64,000 nt of DNA from Bedellia somnulentella (lineage: Eukaryota; Arthropoda; Insecta; Lepidoptera; Bedelliidae). Below the pieces are notes generated by a model. That model ran no database searches. It had not been told where the DNA came from and saw only the letters and a list, made by a program, of their open reading frames with translations. The stretch spans positions 7,991,695 to 8,055,694 of the forward strand of contig OY755190.1 of the NCBI GenBank assembly GCA_963576735.1, given 5' to 3'. Position numbers and translations under genes: made by a program. This document shows, piece by piece, positions 31,822 to 41,261 of this stretch (position 1 is the stretch's first letter; each line of letters begins with the position of its first letter).

Positions 31822-32350
31822 ATGCTCGGCGACACAAACCAACCCAATTTATACAGTAATGAGCAATATTCTGATCGCAATAAATGTTGTTCTAGCTCGG
31901 CAAATAACTCTGGAGATACGCTGTTCTGTTGTCGATGCGCTCACAAAAGAAAAGCTTCACCACTGACGTGTATTGCAATTTGTTTTTTAGTTCTTACTTA
32001 CAATCTCTTTGGCGGTTTCCTATTTTTGGCTCTAGAAGGGAGTAGTTCTGAAGAAACTTCCGTCGCAGCCTCAATGCCGAACTTAAGCCATTCCCAGGGA
32101 CTAAGTCAGGAGCTTAGGACTAAAACAGTAGAAAAACTTTGGTCCATCACTGAAGATTTAAATATTTTGTACAAAGAAAATTGGACGAAATTGGCTGCTA
32201 AGGAGCTTGTTGACTTCCAAAAGGTTCTATTAAAGACTATGAAAGGAGGATCCGTTGTTGAGAATCGTATTACCTTTGAAGAAGGGGATAGATATAAATG
32301 GACGTTTTCTACGAGCATTCTTTATGCGCTCACTTTGATCACAACTATTG
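31822..32350 (+). CDS. K2P potassium channel, coding exon 1
   Basis: Residues 1-176 plus the first base of codon 177 of a two-pore-domain K+ channel, which sets the resting K+ leak across the plasma membrane as a dimer. A hydrophilic Cys/Ser-rich N-terminus (residues 1-46) is followed by M1 at about 47-71 (LTCIAICFLVLTYNLFGGFL), a long extracellular cap region (about 72-160) that is predicted helical, and pore helix 1 (FSTSILYALTLITTIG). The exon stops after ACAACTATTG with a perfect donor GTAAGT at 32351, inside selectivity filter 1. Start: the ATG at 31822 follows an in-frame stop at 31804. Codon use and composition are clearly more balanced than in the flanking AT-rich repeats. The class is certain. 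The exact orthologue is not, so I give no symbol. Confidence 0.9.
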
Positions 32351-32399
32351 GTAAGTATTTTAAATGGTTTTACATTGAAATGACTAAATTAAATACAAC

Positions 32400-32527
32400 T
32401 TACTTACTTACTTATACTCACGTTGTTGTTTCCATTGGTGTAGGCCGAGACTATAGATTGCCACTTTGCTTCTGTCATATTCATCATTCTTCTCAAACAT
32501 TTTTATTCTTTGCACTACGGAATTTCA
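32400..32527 (-). pseudogene. RTE LINE 3' fragment, just inside the K2P intron
   Basis: Inverted: ACTTACTTACTTATACTCAC (tail), GTTTCCATTGGTGTAGGCCG, CTATAGATTGCCACTTTG and TTTTATTCTTTGCACTACGG. It is the last 125 bp of the RTE, diverged. Confidence 0.65.
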
Positions 32528-33089
32528 CCTTCGTAAGAATTTAATTGATAATATTATAATACGAAATTTGGCATTCTGAAACTCTGGCTACCTTTTAATT
32601 TACAGCCGAGAGAAATTGTTTGAATGTAAAATTCGATAGATAATTTGAATATCTTGAAAGTTCTACGCAAGACAAGGGTATTTCTTGTGAGATAAAGTTC
32701 CGACACATATGTCGACGAATCAAAACTTGCGAGAGGCACGTAGTAACCCGGCTCATGGCAGAAGTAAATTTTGATGAAAATTTAATTAGTATTAGTAAAA
32801 CTTCTTTTACCCGTTAGCACGTTACAGCATACAGATAGAAGAACAACAAAGCAAACTCATGGAATTAAAAAACTAAACGATATTGATTCTTGGCTCTCGT
32901 GCTCTGCCGAACCTGGCATTAAAGTTGCCTAAATTACTTCTAGGTAGTACAAAACAAGATAAGACCAAAAAAAAACAAGATGACACCCGTGGACGAGTGC
33001 CGAGTGAAAGAGTCCGGAGGTTGGGAGTTCGATCCCCGTTGAGAACAACATTTATATGATGAGCATAAATGATTGTTTCATAGTCTTGC

Positions 33090-33092
<3 letters not shown>
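32528..33092 (+). other. Intron spacer with a tRNA-like stretch at 32975-33050
   Basis: GATGACACCCGTGGACGAGT ... GGGAGTTCGATCCCCGTTGA contains a good B box (GTTCGATCCCC) preceded by an A-box-like GTGGACGAGTG at a suitable distance. It resembles a tRNA-derived SINE head with a degraded body. No other feature was seen. Confidence 0.4.

Positions 33093-33147
<55 letters not shown>
33093..33147. repeat. (TA)n microsatellite, 55 bp
   Basis: Pure TA dinucleotides. It lies at the left side of a segment rich in GACGTCC/GGACGCC words; the matching right-hand (TA)n is at 37958. Confidence 0.95.
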
Positions 33148-33150
<3 letters not shown>

Positions 33151-34023
33151 CCCGCTACCTATTTGGCGTCTTTTCACTTCGCATCGTTTTGACGTCCACC
33201 AGATAACGTTTACATAGCCTCAATTTTGCAGCATATACTGATCCAATTATTGTTGCTGAGGACCGTAATCTAATTTATTTTTTAATAAACCCATAATTGT
33301 TAATATACAAATATATGTATATTAACGTGCATTGTCCAACCCATCTGAACCCACTACCACATCAATGTTAACCTGACCTCCGTTGTATAATAACAAATTT
33401 ATTTTATATTCATAGGCATCTAACGTCCATGTTTTTATGCGACGTTGCCACCTTTACAATAAATTCAACCGTATAAAATGTAAACGCTAAAGCACCTTGC
33501 TAATTTGAAGAAATTCCTAATTTGTTGATAATATAGAAGAATTGCTGTTTGTTTCCATTTGTATTTCTCGCTGGCTTTATGCTTTGTCTAAATATAAGAT
33601 TATTTTAGTAAGGGGCTCTGAGTGTGTTAATGTTTAATTTATCATTTTTTTATGAACATTAATGTATATGTGGGTTTGTTTGTATGTCTGTTGGCCTGTG
33701 GTACGCACCGTACGCATTGTGTTTTAAAATAAAACAATCATTTAATCTCTGCTTTATAATAAACTAAGTTAAGTGGTAATGGCACTTTGTGCTTAAACAT
33801 AGAAAACATAATAAGATAAGAAGTAGGAACTTTGGACGAGATGGAAGATCCGACATTTCAATCATTGAACTATTATTCCGCTACTAGTTATATTAATCAA
33901 TGATTACAATACAATGGACATTCACACATTTGCGGATGCCAAATGCAATACGATATGAAATTATTTTCACATATGGCATCCGTATATCGGTTAGATACTA
34001 TTATATAAAATTATTATGATATA
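33148..34023 (+). other. GACGTCC/GGCATCC-rich segment, left part
   Basis: It begins right after the (TA)n run. Repeated words include TTGGCGTCTTTTCAC, TTTTGACGTCCACCAG, CTAACGTCCATG, TGCGGATGCCAAATGC and TGGCATCCGTATATCGG. There is no coding frame. It may be one end of a large element whose other end is 37560-37957 (inference). Confidence 0.45.
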
Positions 34024-35930
34024 TAGATGAATATAAGAGAGTTAAGAATGAGGTGAAGAAGAAAATAGAAAAGAAAAAGCGGGATTTGCAAGAGTGGTGT
34101 GAGAGGAAACTTTCTGATAATTTCCGGAATAACCAAAAGTTATTCTGGAAGTATATCCGGAAGGAAAAGGGAGTTTCCCAAAACACGAGAATGAGTGTAA
34201 TAAGAGATGAACAGGGTGAATTGGCGACGGATGAAATTAGCATGAAACGGGTATGGAAGAATTATTTTGAGGGACTGTTTGTAAAAGAGGATGCAGCCAT
34301 TTCTTCGTCAATCGACAGTAATGTTGATTGGAACGAAGAGATGGGTGATTTCAGTGACAGTGAGATTAGTATGGAAGAAATAATGAAAGCAATGAAAAGT
34401 ATGAAATTAGGGAAGGCAGCAGGGTATGATGGGATTACTATCGAATTTCTGAGGGCTGGTAAAGGGTTGGTGGCTTCTTGGTTGTACTTCCTTTTCCAAA
34501 AATGCTGGTCGAGTGGCAAAGTTCCACGAGACTGGTGCAAGGCGGTGATTGTGCCTCCATATAAAGGAAAGGGGTCACACCAAGAGGCTAAAAACTACCG
34601 CGGCATCAGCTTACTCAGCATTGTTGGTAAATTGTATGCTAAGGTACTGATTGAAAGAGTGATGAATGAAACTGATGAGAAAATATGGGATGTGCAAGCG
34701 GGATTTAGGAAAGGAATGGGATGTATGGATCAAATCTTCTCTCTAAGGGGCATCACTGAAAAGTTCTTAGCTAAGAACCAAAAGGTGTATTGCTCCTTCA
34801 TTGATTTAGAGAAGGCGTATGATAGGGTGGTAAGAAAGTGTTTATGGGAGGTGTTATCCAAGTTCGGTTTGGGGAGTCAACTTATACGAGCATTGGTATC
34901 ACTCTATGAGGATTCTAGTGCATGTGTAAGAGTAAACGGGGAAAACACTGACTGGTTCGGAATCCAGGGGTGTCCGACAGGGATGTGTAGCTTCTCCGTG
35001 GCTCTTCAATTTGTTCATGGATGACTGTTTGACAGAGTTGCGTGAAAGTGATTATGGACTAAGAATGGGTGGATTCATCATTAAATGCCTCTTGTATGCT
35101 GACGATCAAGTGCTACTTGCATCATCGGCAGAAGAGTTGCAAGAGATGATGAATATTGCATGTGAGTCTTTTGTAAGAAAGGGAATGAGGGTGAATGTGG
35201 ATAAGACCAAAACGATGGTTTTTGCGAGACAGGAAGATGTGACAGAATGCGTGATTGCGATTGATGGTAGGGATGTGGAACAGGTGAAGGAGTTTGTATA
35301 TCTGGGAAGTTTGTTTACAAGGGATGGAAAATGTGATGAAGAGTGAAAAAGGGTAGTGCGGTAAATGGAGCAATGAGTAGCCTAATGACCTGTCAATCGG
35401 TGTCTGAAAAGGCCCGAATTACTGTGCATGATGCTGTTCTTGTTCCTACGCTTATGTATGGAAGCGAATGTTGGGTGTGGCAGAAGAAGCATGAGAGCAG
35501 AGTGAATGCAGTAGAGATGAGGTCCCTCAGAAAAATTTGTAATGTTAGATTGTGCGACCGAGTGAGAAATAGTGTTATTCGTGAAAAGTGTGGTGTGAAA
35601 GATGATATTGTAAGAAAGATAGAAAATGGAATGTTGAGATGGTTTGGGCACATAGAGAGGATGGATGATAGAATATTGGTAAAAGGGATCTATAGAGCTA
35701 GTGTGGATGGTAATGTTAGTAGAGGACGACCACGGAGAACACACTTGGACCAAATTGAGAGTATGCTCAAAAAGGCTGGCGTCCGAAGTATGAAGAACAA
35801 AAGAGCATGTATGAAAAGATTGATGGATGTAAACGAAGCTAGAGAGGTTTGTTAGGATCGTACGAATTGGCGATCGATAGTCTCTGCCTACCCCAATGGG
35901 AATTAATGGCGTGAGTATATGTATGTATGT
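34024..35930 (+). pseudogene. RTE LINE copy, broken, in the K2P intron
   Basis: A 5'-truncated RTE in sense with the gene, closely similar to 22818-24990. It starts inside the KNEVKKKIEKKKRD linker and ends with GGCGTGAGTATATGTATGTA. Three lesions: a 2-bp deletion near 34963-34966 just before the GVRQGC motif; a 13-bp deletion at about 35341 between two GAAGA words; and a nonsense TAG at 35853-35855 replacing the CAG of the REVCQD motif. The two deletions sum to 15 bp, so the frame returns after 35343. The motifs SFIDLEKAYDRV and LLYADDQVLLASS remain readable in separate frames. It cannot make a working enzyme. Confidence 0.9.
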
Positions 35931-36666
35931 ATTATAAAATTTTAATATGGAGTCAATTTTAAATTACAATCATTAAGTATTTACTTAAACAAAAGTCAGT
36001 CAGTAAGAAACAAAACAACCATATGAACAATATGTTTCTGTTTTAAATATAGCTAAAATTGCTTACATACGGACGTGATGAGTATCGACCTTCCTTTTTT
36101 TGACGTTGATTTTTAAAAACAGGTCATTATGCATGTAAACGTACTTAAAATATTTAAAAAAGTATATGATTGAAAACATGACTGCGTACCTTACCATATT
36201 TATAACGCAAAAAGCGTTTGTTTTTTAAAGAAAAAGAGATAAATGTGTACAAAAGTTAAATCAAACATGATGTGGAGAGGTAATCTGGCAACATTAATCA
36301 AAAATTATGCAAGGAGGATTATGGAACTACAATAATGCGGTATAATATATATTGAATGAAACAAAATAAATAAAATTAAGGTATACGGACGCCAAAACAA
36401 TTATCATGTATTCGATTTTACGTTATCTGACGTCCGTATACTTACTGGTGTAACTGAAACTGGTAATTTATGTTGGTTTTGGTCTACAACTACATCATCA
36501 GCTGAAAGTATAAACAATCGAAGATAGTTCTCAAACCGCATCGCCCAAAAGCCCCCTTTTAAGAACCCCGTGAGTAGAAAGTGTTAGTGACATTCTGAGC
36601 CGGCACTACACGGGACTTTTACATGCATACATACATATATTTATAGTAACACTTCTAATTTAGAAT
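35931..36666. other. Intron spacer with a GGACGCC inverted pair and a SINE-A scrap
   Basis: GTATACGGACGCC (36383) and GACGTCCGTATAC (36421-36433) form an inverted pair about 25 bp apart. Near 36080-36120 there is a fragment ending ACCTTCCTTTTTTTGACGTT that resembles the GAAGTCGGTT repeat. A 5' SINE-A fragment (- strand) is at 36533-36615 (CAAACCGCATCGCCCAAAAG, CTGAGCCGGCACTACACGG). Confidence 0.5.
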
Positions 36667-36896
36667 ACATACATACATACATATACTCACGGCTATAAAT
36701 CCCTTAACAGGATAGCCAGAGCTTTGGAATGAGAAATTCCTCAGCCACTTTTGGAAGTTGTTTGGGTAAAAGATGGTAATAATAAATGTTTTTGGTGACG
36801 GGTCTCCAACCACATCGCCCAAAAATCACTTAAAAAGCCCCTATCACCCACGGGTAGAAATGGGGTTGTGTTATTCTAAGCCGACACTACATAGCA
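36667..36896 (-). repeat. SINE-A copy, near full length
   Basis: Inverted: CATACATATACTCACGGCTA, CAGCCACTTTTGGAAGTTGT, CAACCACATCGCCCAAAAAT, CTAAGCCGACACTACATAGC. It closely resembles the copy at 9408-9643, including TTTTTGGTGACGGGTCTCCA. Confidence 0.85.
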
Positions 36897-37182
36897 AATA
36901 AAATTTAGAACAAAATCTATAATATCACATAAACAACTAATCGTATAACCAACTTAAGCCAAAAAATAAGAAACAAAGGGTTACAATATTGGCATACTTT
37001 TCATTGATGAACATGTCTAAATCTAATGTTGTTTTATAATATGCAATAATATACAACATAAGAAAATACTAAATTGCTGACCCGAATTTACCCTAATAAT
37101 GCAATATACCTATTGTCAGGCTAATAAATATGAGATTTTAAGACTAGCAGCACATGGATTACCGTTCACAATATATTTACAT

Positions 37183-37495
37183 AACATAACATAAACGTTC
37201 ACGCCGCATATCCCCGAAGGGGTTGGCAGAGGTACTAATACTTCTGAACATCACGTGACTTTGTCATCTGGTGTTCAGAGTACCCACGTTTTCAATGGAC
37301 AGTGTACTCACGTGATAGGGGGCAGGCCTATCGCCTTTTTGTACGAATAAACTGTCACATGACTAAGTACAACTCAGCCATGTGGGTTTCCTCACGATGT
37401 TTTCCCTCACCGTTAACAACCATGATAAATTAACCACACATATGTCTTTAGAAAAGACAAATTGGTGTAGGCCCGACCCAGGATTTGAACACTAG
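37183..37495 (-). repeat. SINE-B copy, most of the length
   Basis: Inverted: CATAACATAACATAAACGTT, ACTTCTGAACATCACGTGAC, GTTTCCTCACGATGTTTTCC, AAATTGGTGTAGGCCCGACC. It stops within the tRNA-like head and is followed by a SINE-C scrap. Confidence 0.88.
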
Positions 37496-37552
37496 TCGTT
37501 TGTAATAAATAAAGGAAAGAAAAATTTCGACACAGGCCTCGGTATAATCGGA
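37496..37552 (-). repeat. SINE-C fragment
   Basis: AAAGGAAAGAAAAATTTCGA then CACAGGCCTCGGTATA, the 3' side plus a bit of the core, inverted. Confidence 0.55.
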
Positions 37553-37955
37553 AATGTTCATTCACACAAACAAATCATAAAACAACCCGCCGATGCGATG
37601 GCACAAATGAATAGGTACTAAAGTATCGCTTACAAGAGATTTGTCAACGTCGCATTTGATTCCAAAAAATGCGGGATGCCAAAAACGCGGACCAATGAAA
37701 GTAATGTTTTCAACAACAGCGCCATCGAAATTGTTGACGGAAAGTGCTGGAACTCCGTTCAAATAAGACACATGCATATTCATGCAAAATTGGCGTCCAA
37801 AAAAAAATTTTTTTTTTTAGTTTCTCTTGGTCAGGTGATCACAGGGAAGAAGAATTTCGGTGTTTCCCATTCGACGTCCGTATATCGGACGCCAAAAGCA
37901 GGTGGACGCCACATTATATGCAAAAATTGACATAATGGACGCACAATAGGCTGCA

Positions 37956-37957
<2 letters not shown>
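37553..37957 (+). other. GGACGCC-rich segment, right part
   Basis: It contains GGGATGCCAAAAACGCGGAC, TTGGCGTCCAAAAA, the near-palindrome GACGTCCGTATATCGGACGC (37869-37889), GGTGGACGCCACATT and ATGGACGCACAATAGG, and ends at the (TA)n run. The frame 37562-37783 on the - strand (73 codons) has no motif I recognise. Confidence 0.45.

Positions 37958-37987
<30 letters not shown>
37958..37987. repeat. (TA)n microsatellite, 30 bp
   Basis: TA dinucleotides directly after CTGCAGG. Partner of the (TA)n at 33093. Confidence 0.9.
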
Positions 37988-37991
<4 letters not shown>

Positions 37992-38284
37992 ATTATATCA
38001 TATTAAATATATGGTTGAGTTAGTTTCCCATAATACAAGTTCATAATTAGGTTTGGGGCTAACTTGATCTGTGTTTAATATGTCAGTATATTTATATAAG
38101 GCAAAGAAGGGATTCGGAGTTTTTATGTAAATTTTAGCAACCTACTCCAACGAAATCAGTGAATTTATTATCTAGTCTAGAATTACTGCGTTTTTCATGA
38201 AAGAACGAAATATTATATATATATTCATAGTAGCATACAGATAGAAGAACAGTATAGTTTTTTTTTTGTAACTAAACAAACTTA

Positions 38285-38515
38285 AATACGTACACATACT
38301 TACGACATTGTTTCCCTTTGGGGTAGGCAGAGGCTATAGATCCCTCATACGATCCATCAATCTTTTTATATGTGCTCTTTTATTCTTCAGACTTCGGACA
38401 CCTGCCTTTTTGAGCACACTCTTGGTTTGGTCTAAACGTGTCCTCTGTAGACTAAATGTGTCCTCCATGGTCATTCTCTACTGACAATACCTTCCACTTT
38501 AGCTTCGTTCAATCT
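38285..38515 (-). pseudogene. RTE LINE 3' fragment
   Basis: Inverted: ACATACTTACGACATTGTTT, TTTGGGGTAGGCAGAGGCTA, CATCAATCTTTTTATATGTG, ACACCTGCCTTTTTGAGCAC, with a short local duplication (GTGTCCTC at about 38436 and 38458). Decayed. Confidence 0.75.
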
Positions 38516-38802
38516 TGTGGAATTAAAAAATTAAGCAGTATGATATTAGAAAAGGAATATCTTGCAAATTAATCTTTTGAAGATAATTATTACAAAATGA
38601 GCTAAGCCGTAAGCTATCGTAAGACGTTTTATTAAAGAAATGGGAATTACGGAAACATTAATAAATCATAAAGTTTAATAACATTGATGAGATTTTTCTT
38701 GTCATTTTTACGGAAGTTTCAGTTGAAGCGTAATTATACTTTATTGGTGCGTTACTTAGAACTTTTACTCTTTTGAAAGTAGACGTAATGTAAATTTTTA
38801 GT
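38516..38802. other. Intron spacer
   Basis: AT-rich, nothing recognised. Confidence 0.5.
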
Positions 38803-39088
38803 TGATGATAGATATCCTAGTGGGTAGAATACCGCTTTGTCTTTTCTTGAGTCATATCTATCATGGTTTATAACGGTAAGGGAAAACATCGTGTGGAAAC
38901 TCACATGGCTAAGTTGTACTTAGTGATGTAACAGTTTATTCGTACAAAACGGCAACTGGCCTCTCCCCTCATCCAGTACGCTGTACAAGCAAAACGTGGG
39001 TACTCTGAACACCCAGTGACAATTTCACGTAATGTTCAGAAGTATTAGTACCTCTGCCAACCTTTTCGGAGATATAGGGCTTGATCGT
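38803..39088 (+). repeat. SINE-B copy with deleted core segment
   Basis: Head GATATCCTAGTGGGTAGAAT, then GGTTTATAACGGTAAGGGAA, AACATCGTGTGGAAACTCAC, GTACCTCTGCCAACCTTTTC. The B-box part of the head is missing. Confidence 0.75.
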
Positions 39089-39237
39089 ATGAGTACTTTT
39101 TATGTTGATTTGAATTGATGATAGCTTGAAATCTCAACGATTGCTCAATTAAGTCTTAGTATACCACTCTACACTATTATTAAATATCTTTGTATTTATA
39201 TCCAAATAATTTATACAATGGTTTGTTTTTTACAAGG

Positions 39238-39342
39238 TTCAGTAGCTAAAGGTGAAAACGGGACCCTCAACCTCTTAAACCTGCTCAGCCACATTTGGAA
39301 GTTGAAAGGGGACAAGATGGTGGAATAAAGTACCGTTGCAGC
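39238..39342 (-). repeat. SINE-A fragment fused to a TAGGGTTCCGTA-type scrap
   Basis: CAGTAGCTAAAGGTGAAAAC then GGGACCCT resembles the start of the 21090 repeat. It is followed directly by SINE-A (CTGCTCAGCCACATTTGGAA, GACAAGATGGTGGAATAAAG). The same two families abut at 21090. Confidence 0.45.
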
Positions 39343-39432
39343 GTAACAACTTGTAGAAAGACCCAATATGCAAACGCCCACAAATGATTTCCTATTCCAG
39401 TTTTATTAAGTTTTATATTTTATTGTTCGCAG

Positions 39433-40127
39433 GTCACGGGAACGTGACTCCGAGGTCCCAAATTGGCAAGATGGTGGCAATTGCGTACGCTTGTGTCGGA
39501 ATTCCACTAATCATGCTGTACCTCTCAACTATCGGAGACATCCTTGCCAGAAACTTCCGCGTACTCTATTCGAGGGTCAATCCTTCAAGTATCAAAACGA
39601 CTGATTACCACACTAAAGGCAGTTGCATCAATAAAAGGAAGACCTCAACTGAAGATGGTTGTACGCAGACTCCATTCCACGCAGCTCTGAATTTAGATAA
39701 TATTAATGGCGGATTTCATTGGATTTGCAGGGACCATACAAGAGTGCCAATCGCTCTAAGTTTGCTTCTCATTTTCCTCTATGTAGGGTTAGGGACAATT
39801 GTTTTCAATAAAACTGAAAGATGGACTTACATAGATGGATGTTATTTCTCATTCTCCAGTTTAGCTACTATTGGCTTTGGTGATCTTAAACCTGGTTTAT
39901 ATGCCAGTACAGTTTCAACCAAAGCTGAAGATTTAGCTGTCGGAATATGCTGTATTTATATCTTAGTTGGTATTGTGGTAGTTGCAATGTGTTTCAATCT
40001 TATACAAGAAGATTTAGGGAGTATATTAAGAGGTATGACATTATTTTGTGGAGGCCGATCTAAGTCTAGAGTGGTGCATGGAGAGAACGTTTGTGAAGAT
40101 AGAATAGGGATGTCCCTTGTTTCCTGA
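39433..40127 (+). CDS. K2P potassium channel, coding exon 2 to the in-frame TGA
   Basis: It completes codon 177 and runs to TGA at 40125-40127, making a 407-residue channel. Filter 1 reads TTIGHGN (residues 174-180); M2 is at about 191-213 (VAIAYACVGIPLIMLYLSTI); a cytoplasmic loop of about 65 residues follows; M3 is at about 281-301 (VPIALSLLLIFLYVGLGTIV); pore helix 2 and filter 2 read LATIGFGD (322-327); M4 is at about 344-365 (LAVGICCIYILVGIVVVAMC), then CFNLIQEDLGSILRG. The acceptor is TATTGTTCGCAG. Filter 1 has His where most K+ channels have Tyr. The TGA may not be the true end: the same frame is open to 40493 and a hairpin follows (separate entries). Confidence 0.9.
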
Positions 40128-40496
40128 AATAAGCCACCGGCTGATATAAAGCCGGTGGTTATAGAGAAACGTCATCAAGTAACATTTAAAGTTGATAGTT
40201 TAAATCCTACAAGGTTTAGTAGTCTGCCAAGACGAAAATCACACTGCGAGGATGGTTTTCATAGAAACACACCAATACGGAGATCAGCAGGACACGCTGA
40301 AAAATGTGTAGAATATTTTGTACCAAGAAGTCTTAGTGAGTTTAATTTAAGTGGAATGTGTGGTGAACTATATGAACTGTCTTCGTTCACCTCAGATAAA
40401 AAAAGTGTAGAAAAAACGAAAGTTAAAGACAAAATGGTGACTTTTGAGGATGATAGGGCCCAAGACTTAACTCCTGGAGATGATATTTTTATGTGA
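40128..40496 (+). CDS. Putative C-terminal extension of the K2P channel
   Basis: 122 sense codons in the same frame as exon 2, after TGA 40125-40127, ending at TGA 40494-40496. It begins NKPPADIKPVVIEKRHQVTF and ends LTPGDDIFM. The composition is that of a basic, Ser-rich cytoplasmic tail (PTRFSSLPRRKSHCED, SDKKSVEKTKVKDK), not AT-rich noise: an open run this long is unlikely in the flanking DNA. It has no ATG near its start, so it is not a separate gene. It could be reached by readthrough of the TGA, or by removing GTATGA...TTATAG (40033-40164, 132 nt, frame kept). A recent nonsense mutation is the third option. Confidence 0.6.
   Translation, partial: NKPPADIKPVVIEKRHQVTFKVDSLNPTRFSSLPRRKSHCEDGFHRNTPIRRSAGHAEKCVEYFVPRSLSEFNLSGMCGELYELSSFTSDKKSVEKTKVKDKMVTFEDDRAQDLTPGDDIFM
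40132..40160 (+). promoter_or_regulatory. Stem-loop directly downstream of the K2P TGA
   Basis: AGCCACCGGCT (40132-40142) pairs with AGCCGGTGGTT (40150-40160): 11 pairs, ten Watson-Crick and one G-U, around a 7-base loop GATATAA. It begins four bases after TGA. Stable hairpins just 3' of a leaky stop are known to stimulate readthrough. Function here is inferred. Confidence 0.65.
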
Positions 40497-40551
40497 CGAC
40501 AATGTCCCAATATGATTTTGTATTTAATAACTCAAAAACTATTTGTTACTT

Positions 40552-40636
40552 AATAAATATTTGAATATGAACGTTGTCAATTAATTTAATAATCCTGCAA
40601 CCAAAACCGTTGTATCAGTGCAAAAATTTTAATAAA
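40552..40636 (+). terminator. Poly(A) signals of the K2P gene
   Basis: Two AATAAA hexamers at 40552-40557 and 40631-40636, 56 and 135 bp after the distal stop at 40496. Both are compatible with either stop codon. Confidence 0.55.
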
Positions 40637-41261
40637 GAGGTCAGAACATTTATATTTTGTTTATGGTCTTCTTATATTTTCTATCTTCAGATACATACAT
40701 TTTGGGTTTAATAAGTAGTTAAGGGTCCAATGTGTTGTAGATTTATTACAAGGCACAATGTATATTAGTCAAACTTTGCCTTAAAAAGACTTGGTGAGAT
40801 ATGAAATTTAAGGTAAAGAAAAAAAGCTAAAAAATGGTAAAAAAGTAAGGGATTGATACTAATAACGAAATCCTGAACCGATCATTACTCTCTAATTAGC
40901 ATAGCACTCAAATTTAGTACAAAACTCTAAGTATCAAATCGCAAACACCCACGAAGTGATAAAACTATCATTTTTTATTAAGAAAGAAGAAATATACGAG
41001 TAAGCTTCTTTGATAAGTGGCATTAACCAGCCAAAGCAGTTTAGCTCCAGTTCAGGTCATTAGTTAGTAGTAAATTGTGGCCAACGGTTTCTTGCACTAT
41101 CATTACCTCATTAGACATTTTTGCTAGTCTTTAGAAAATGAAGAAGGTCGAGTAAGCAACTTTTACTAACTCAACCCACTAGGGTAGATAGAAACAATTT
41201 AGAGGGTCTTATTAAATAACCCGCATGTCATTTATAATCATTAAGATTTTCGTACCTTTTC
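40637..41261. other. No gene recognised
   Basis: Spacer downstream of the channel gene, nothing recognised. Confidence 0.5.

Larger units (their letters stand above)
32351..39432 (+). other. K2P intron, 7082 bp, phase 1, full of transposons
   Basis: The donor GTAAGT (32351) and acceptor TATTGTTCGCAG (39421-39432) are both strong. Joining the exons gives T-T-I-G-H-G-N without frame change. The intron carries three RTE pieces, two (TA)n runs, several SINEs and the GGACGCC-rich segment. All listed elements sit inside one intron. Confidence 0.88.

Noticed and set aside
32351..32544. Open frame continuing past exon 1 of the channel
   Set aside because: It runs into intron sequence and an inverted RTE tail. 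The donor GTAAGT and the matching acceptor at 39432 explain the end.
37562..37783. 73-codon frame on the - strand
   Set aside because: It looks somewhat protein-like but is short, lies in an intron between repeats, and matches no family I know. Kept only as part of the GGACGCC-rich segment.
40125..40160. Selenocysteine TGA
   Set aside because: The hairpin lacks the SECIS core and sits next to the stop. Lepidoptera are reported to have lost selenoproteins.
40155..40496. A separate small gene downstream of the K2P channel
   Set aside because: It lies in the same frame as exon 2, has no ATG at its start and begins within codons continuous with the channel. An extension of the channel is simpler.
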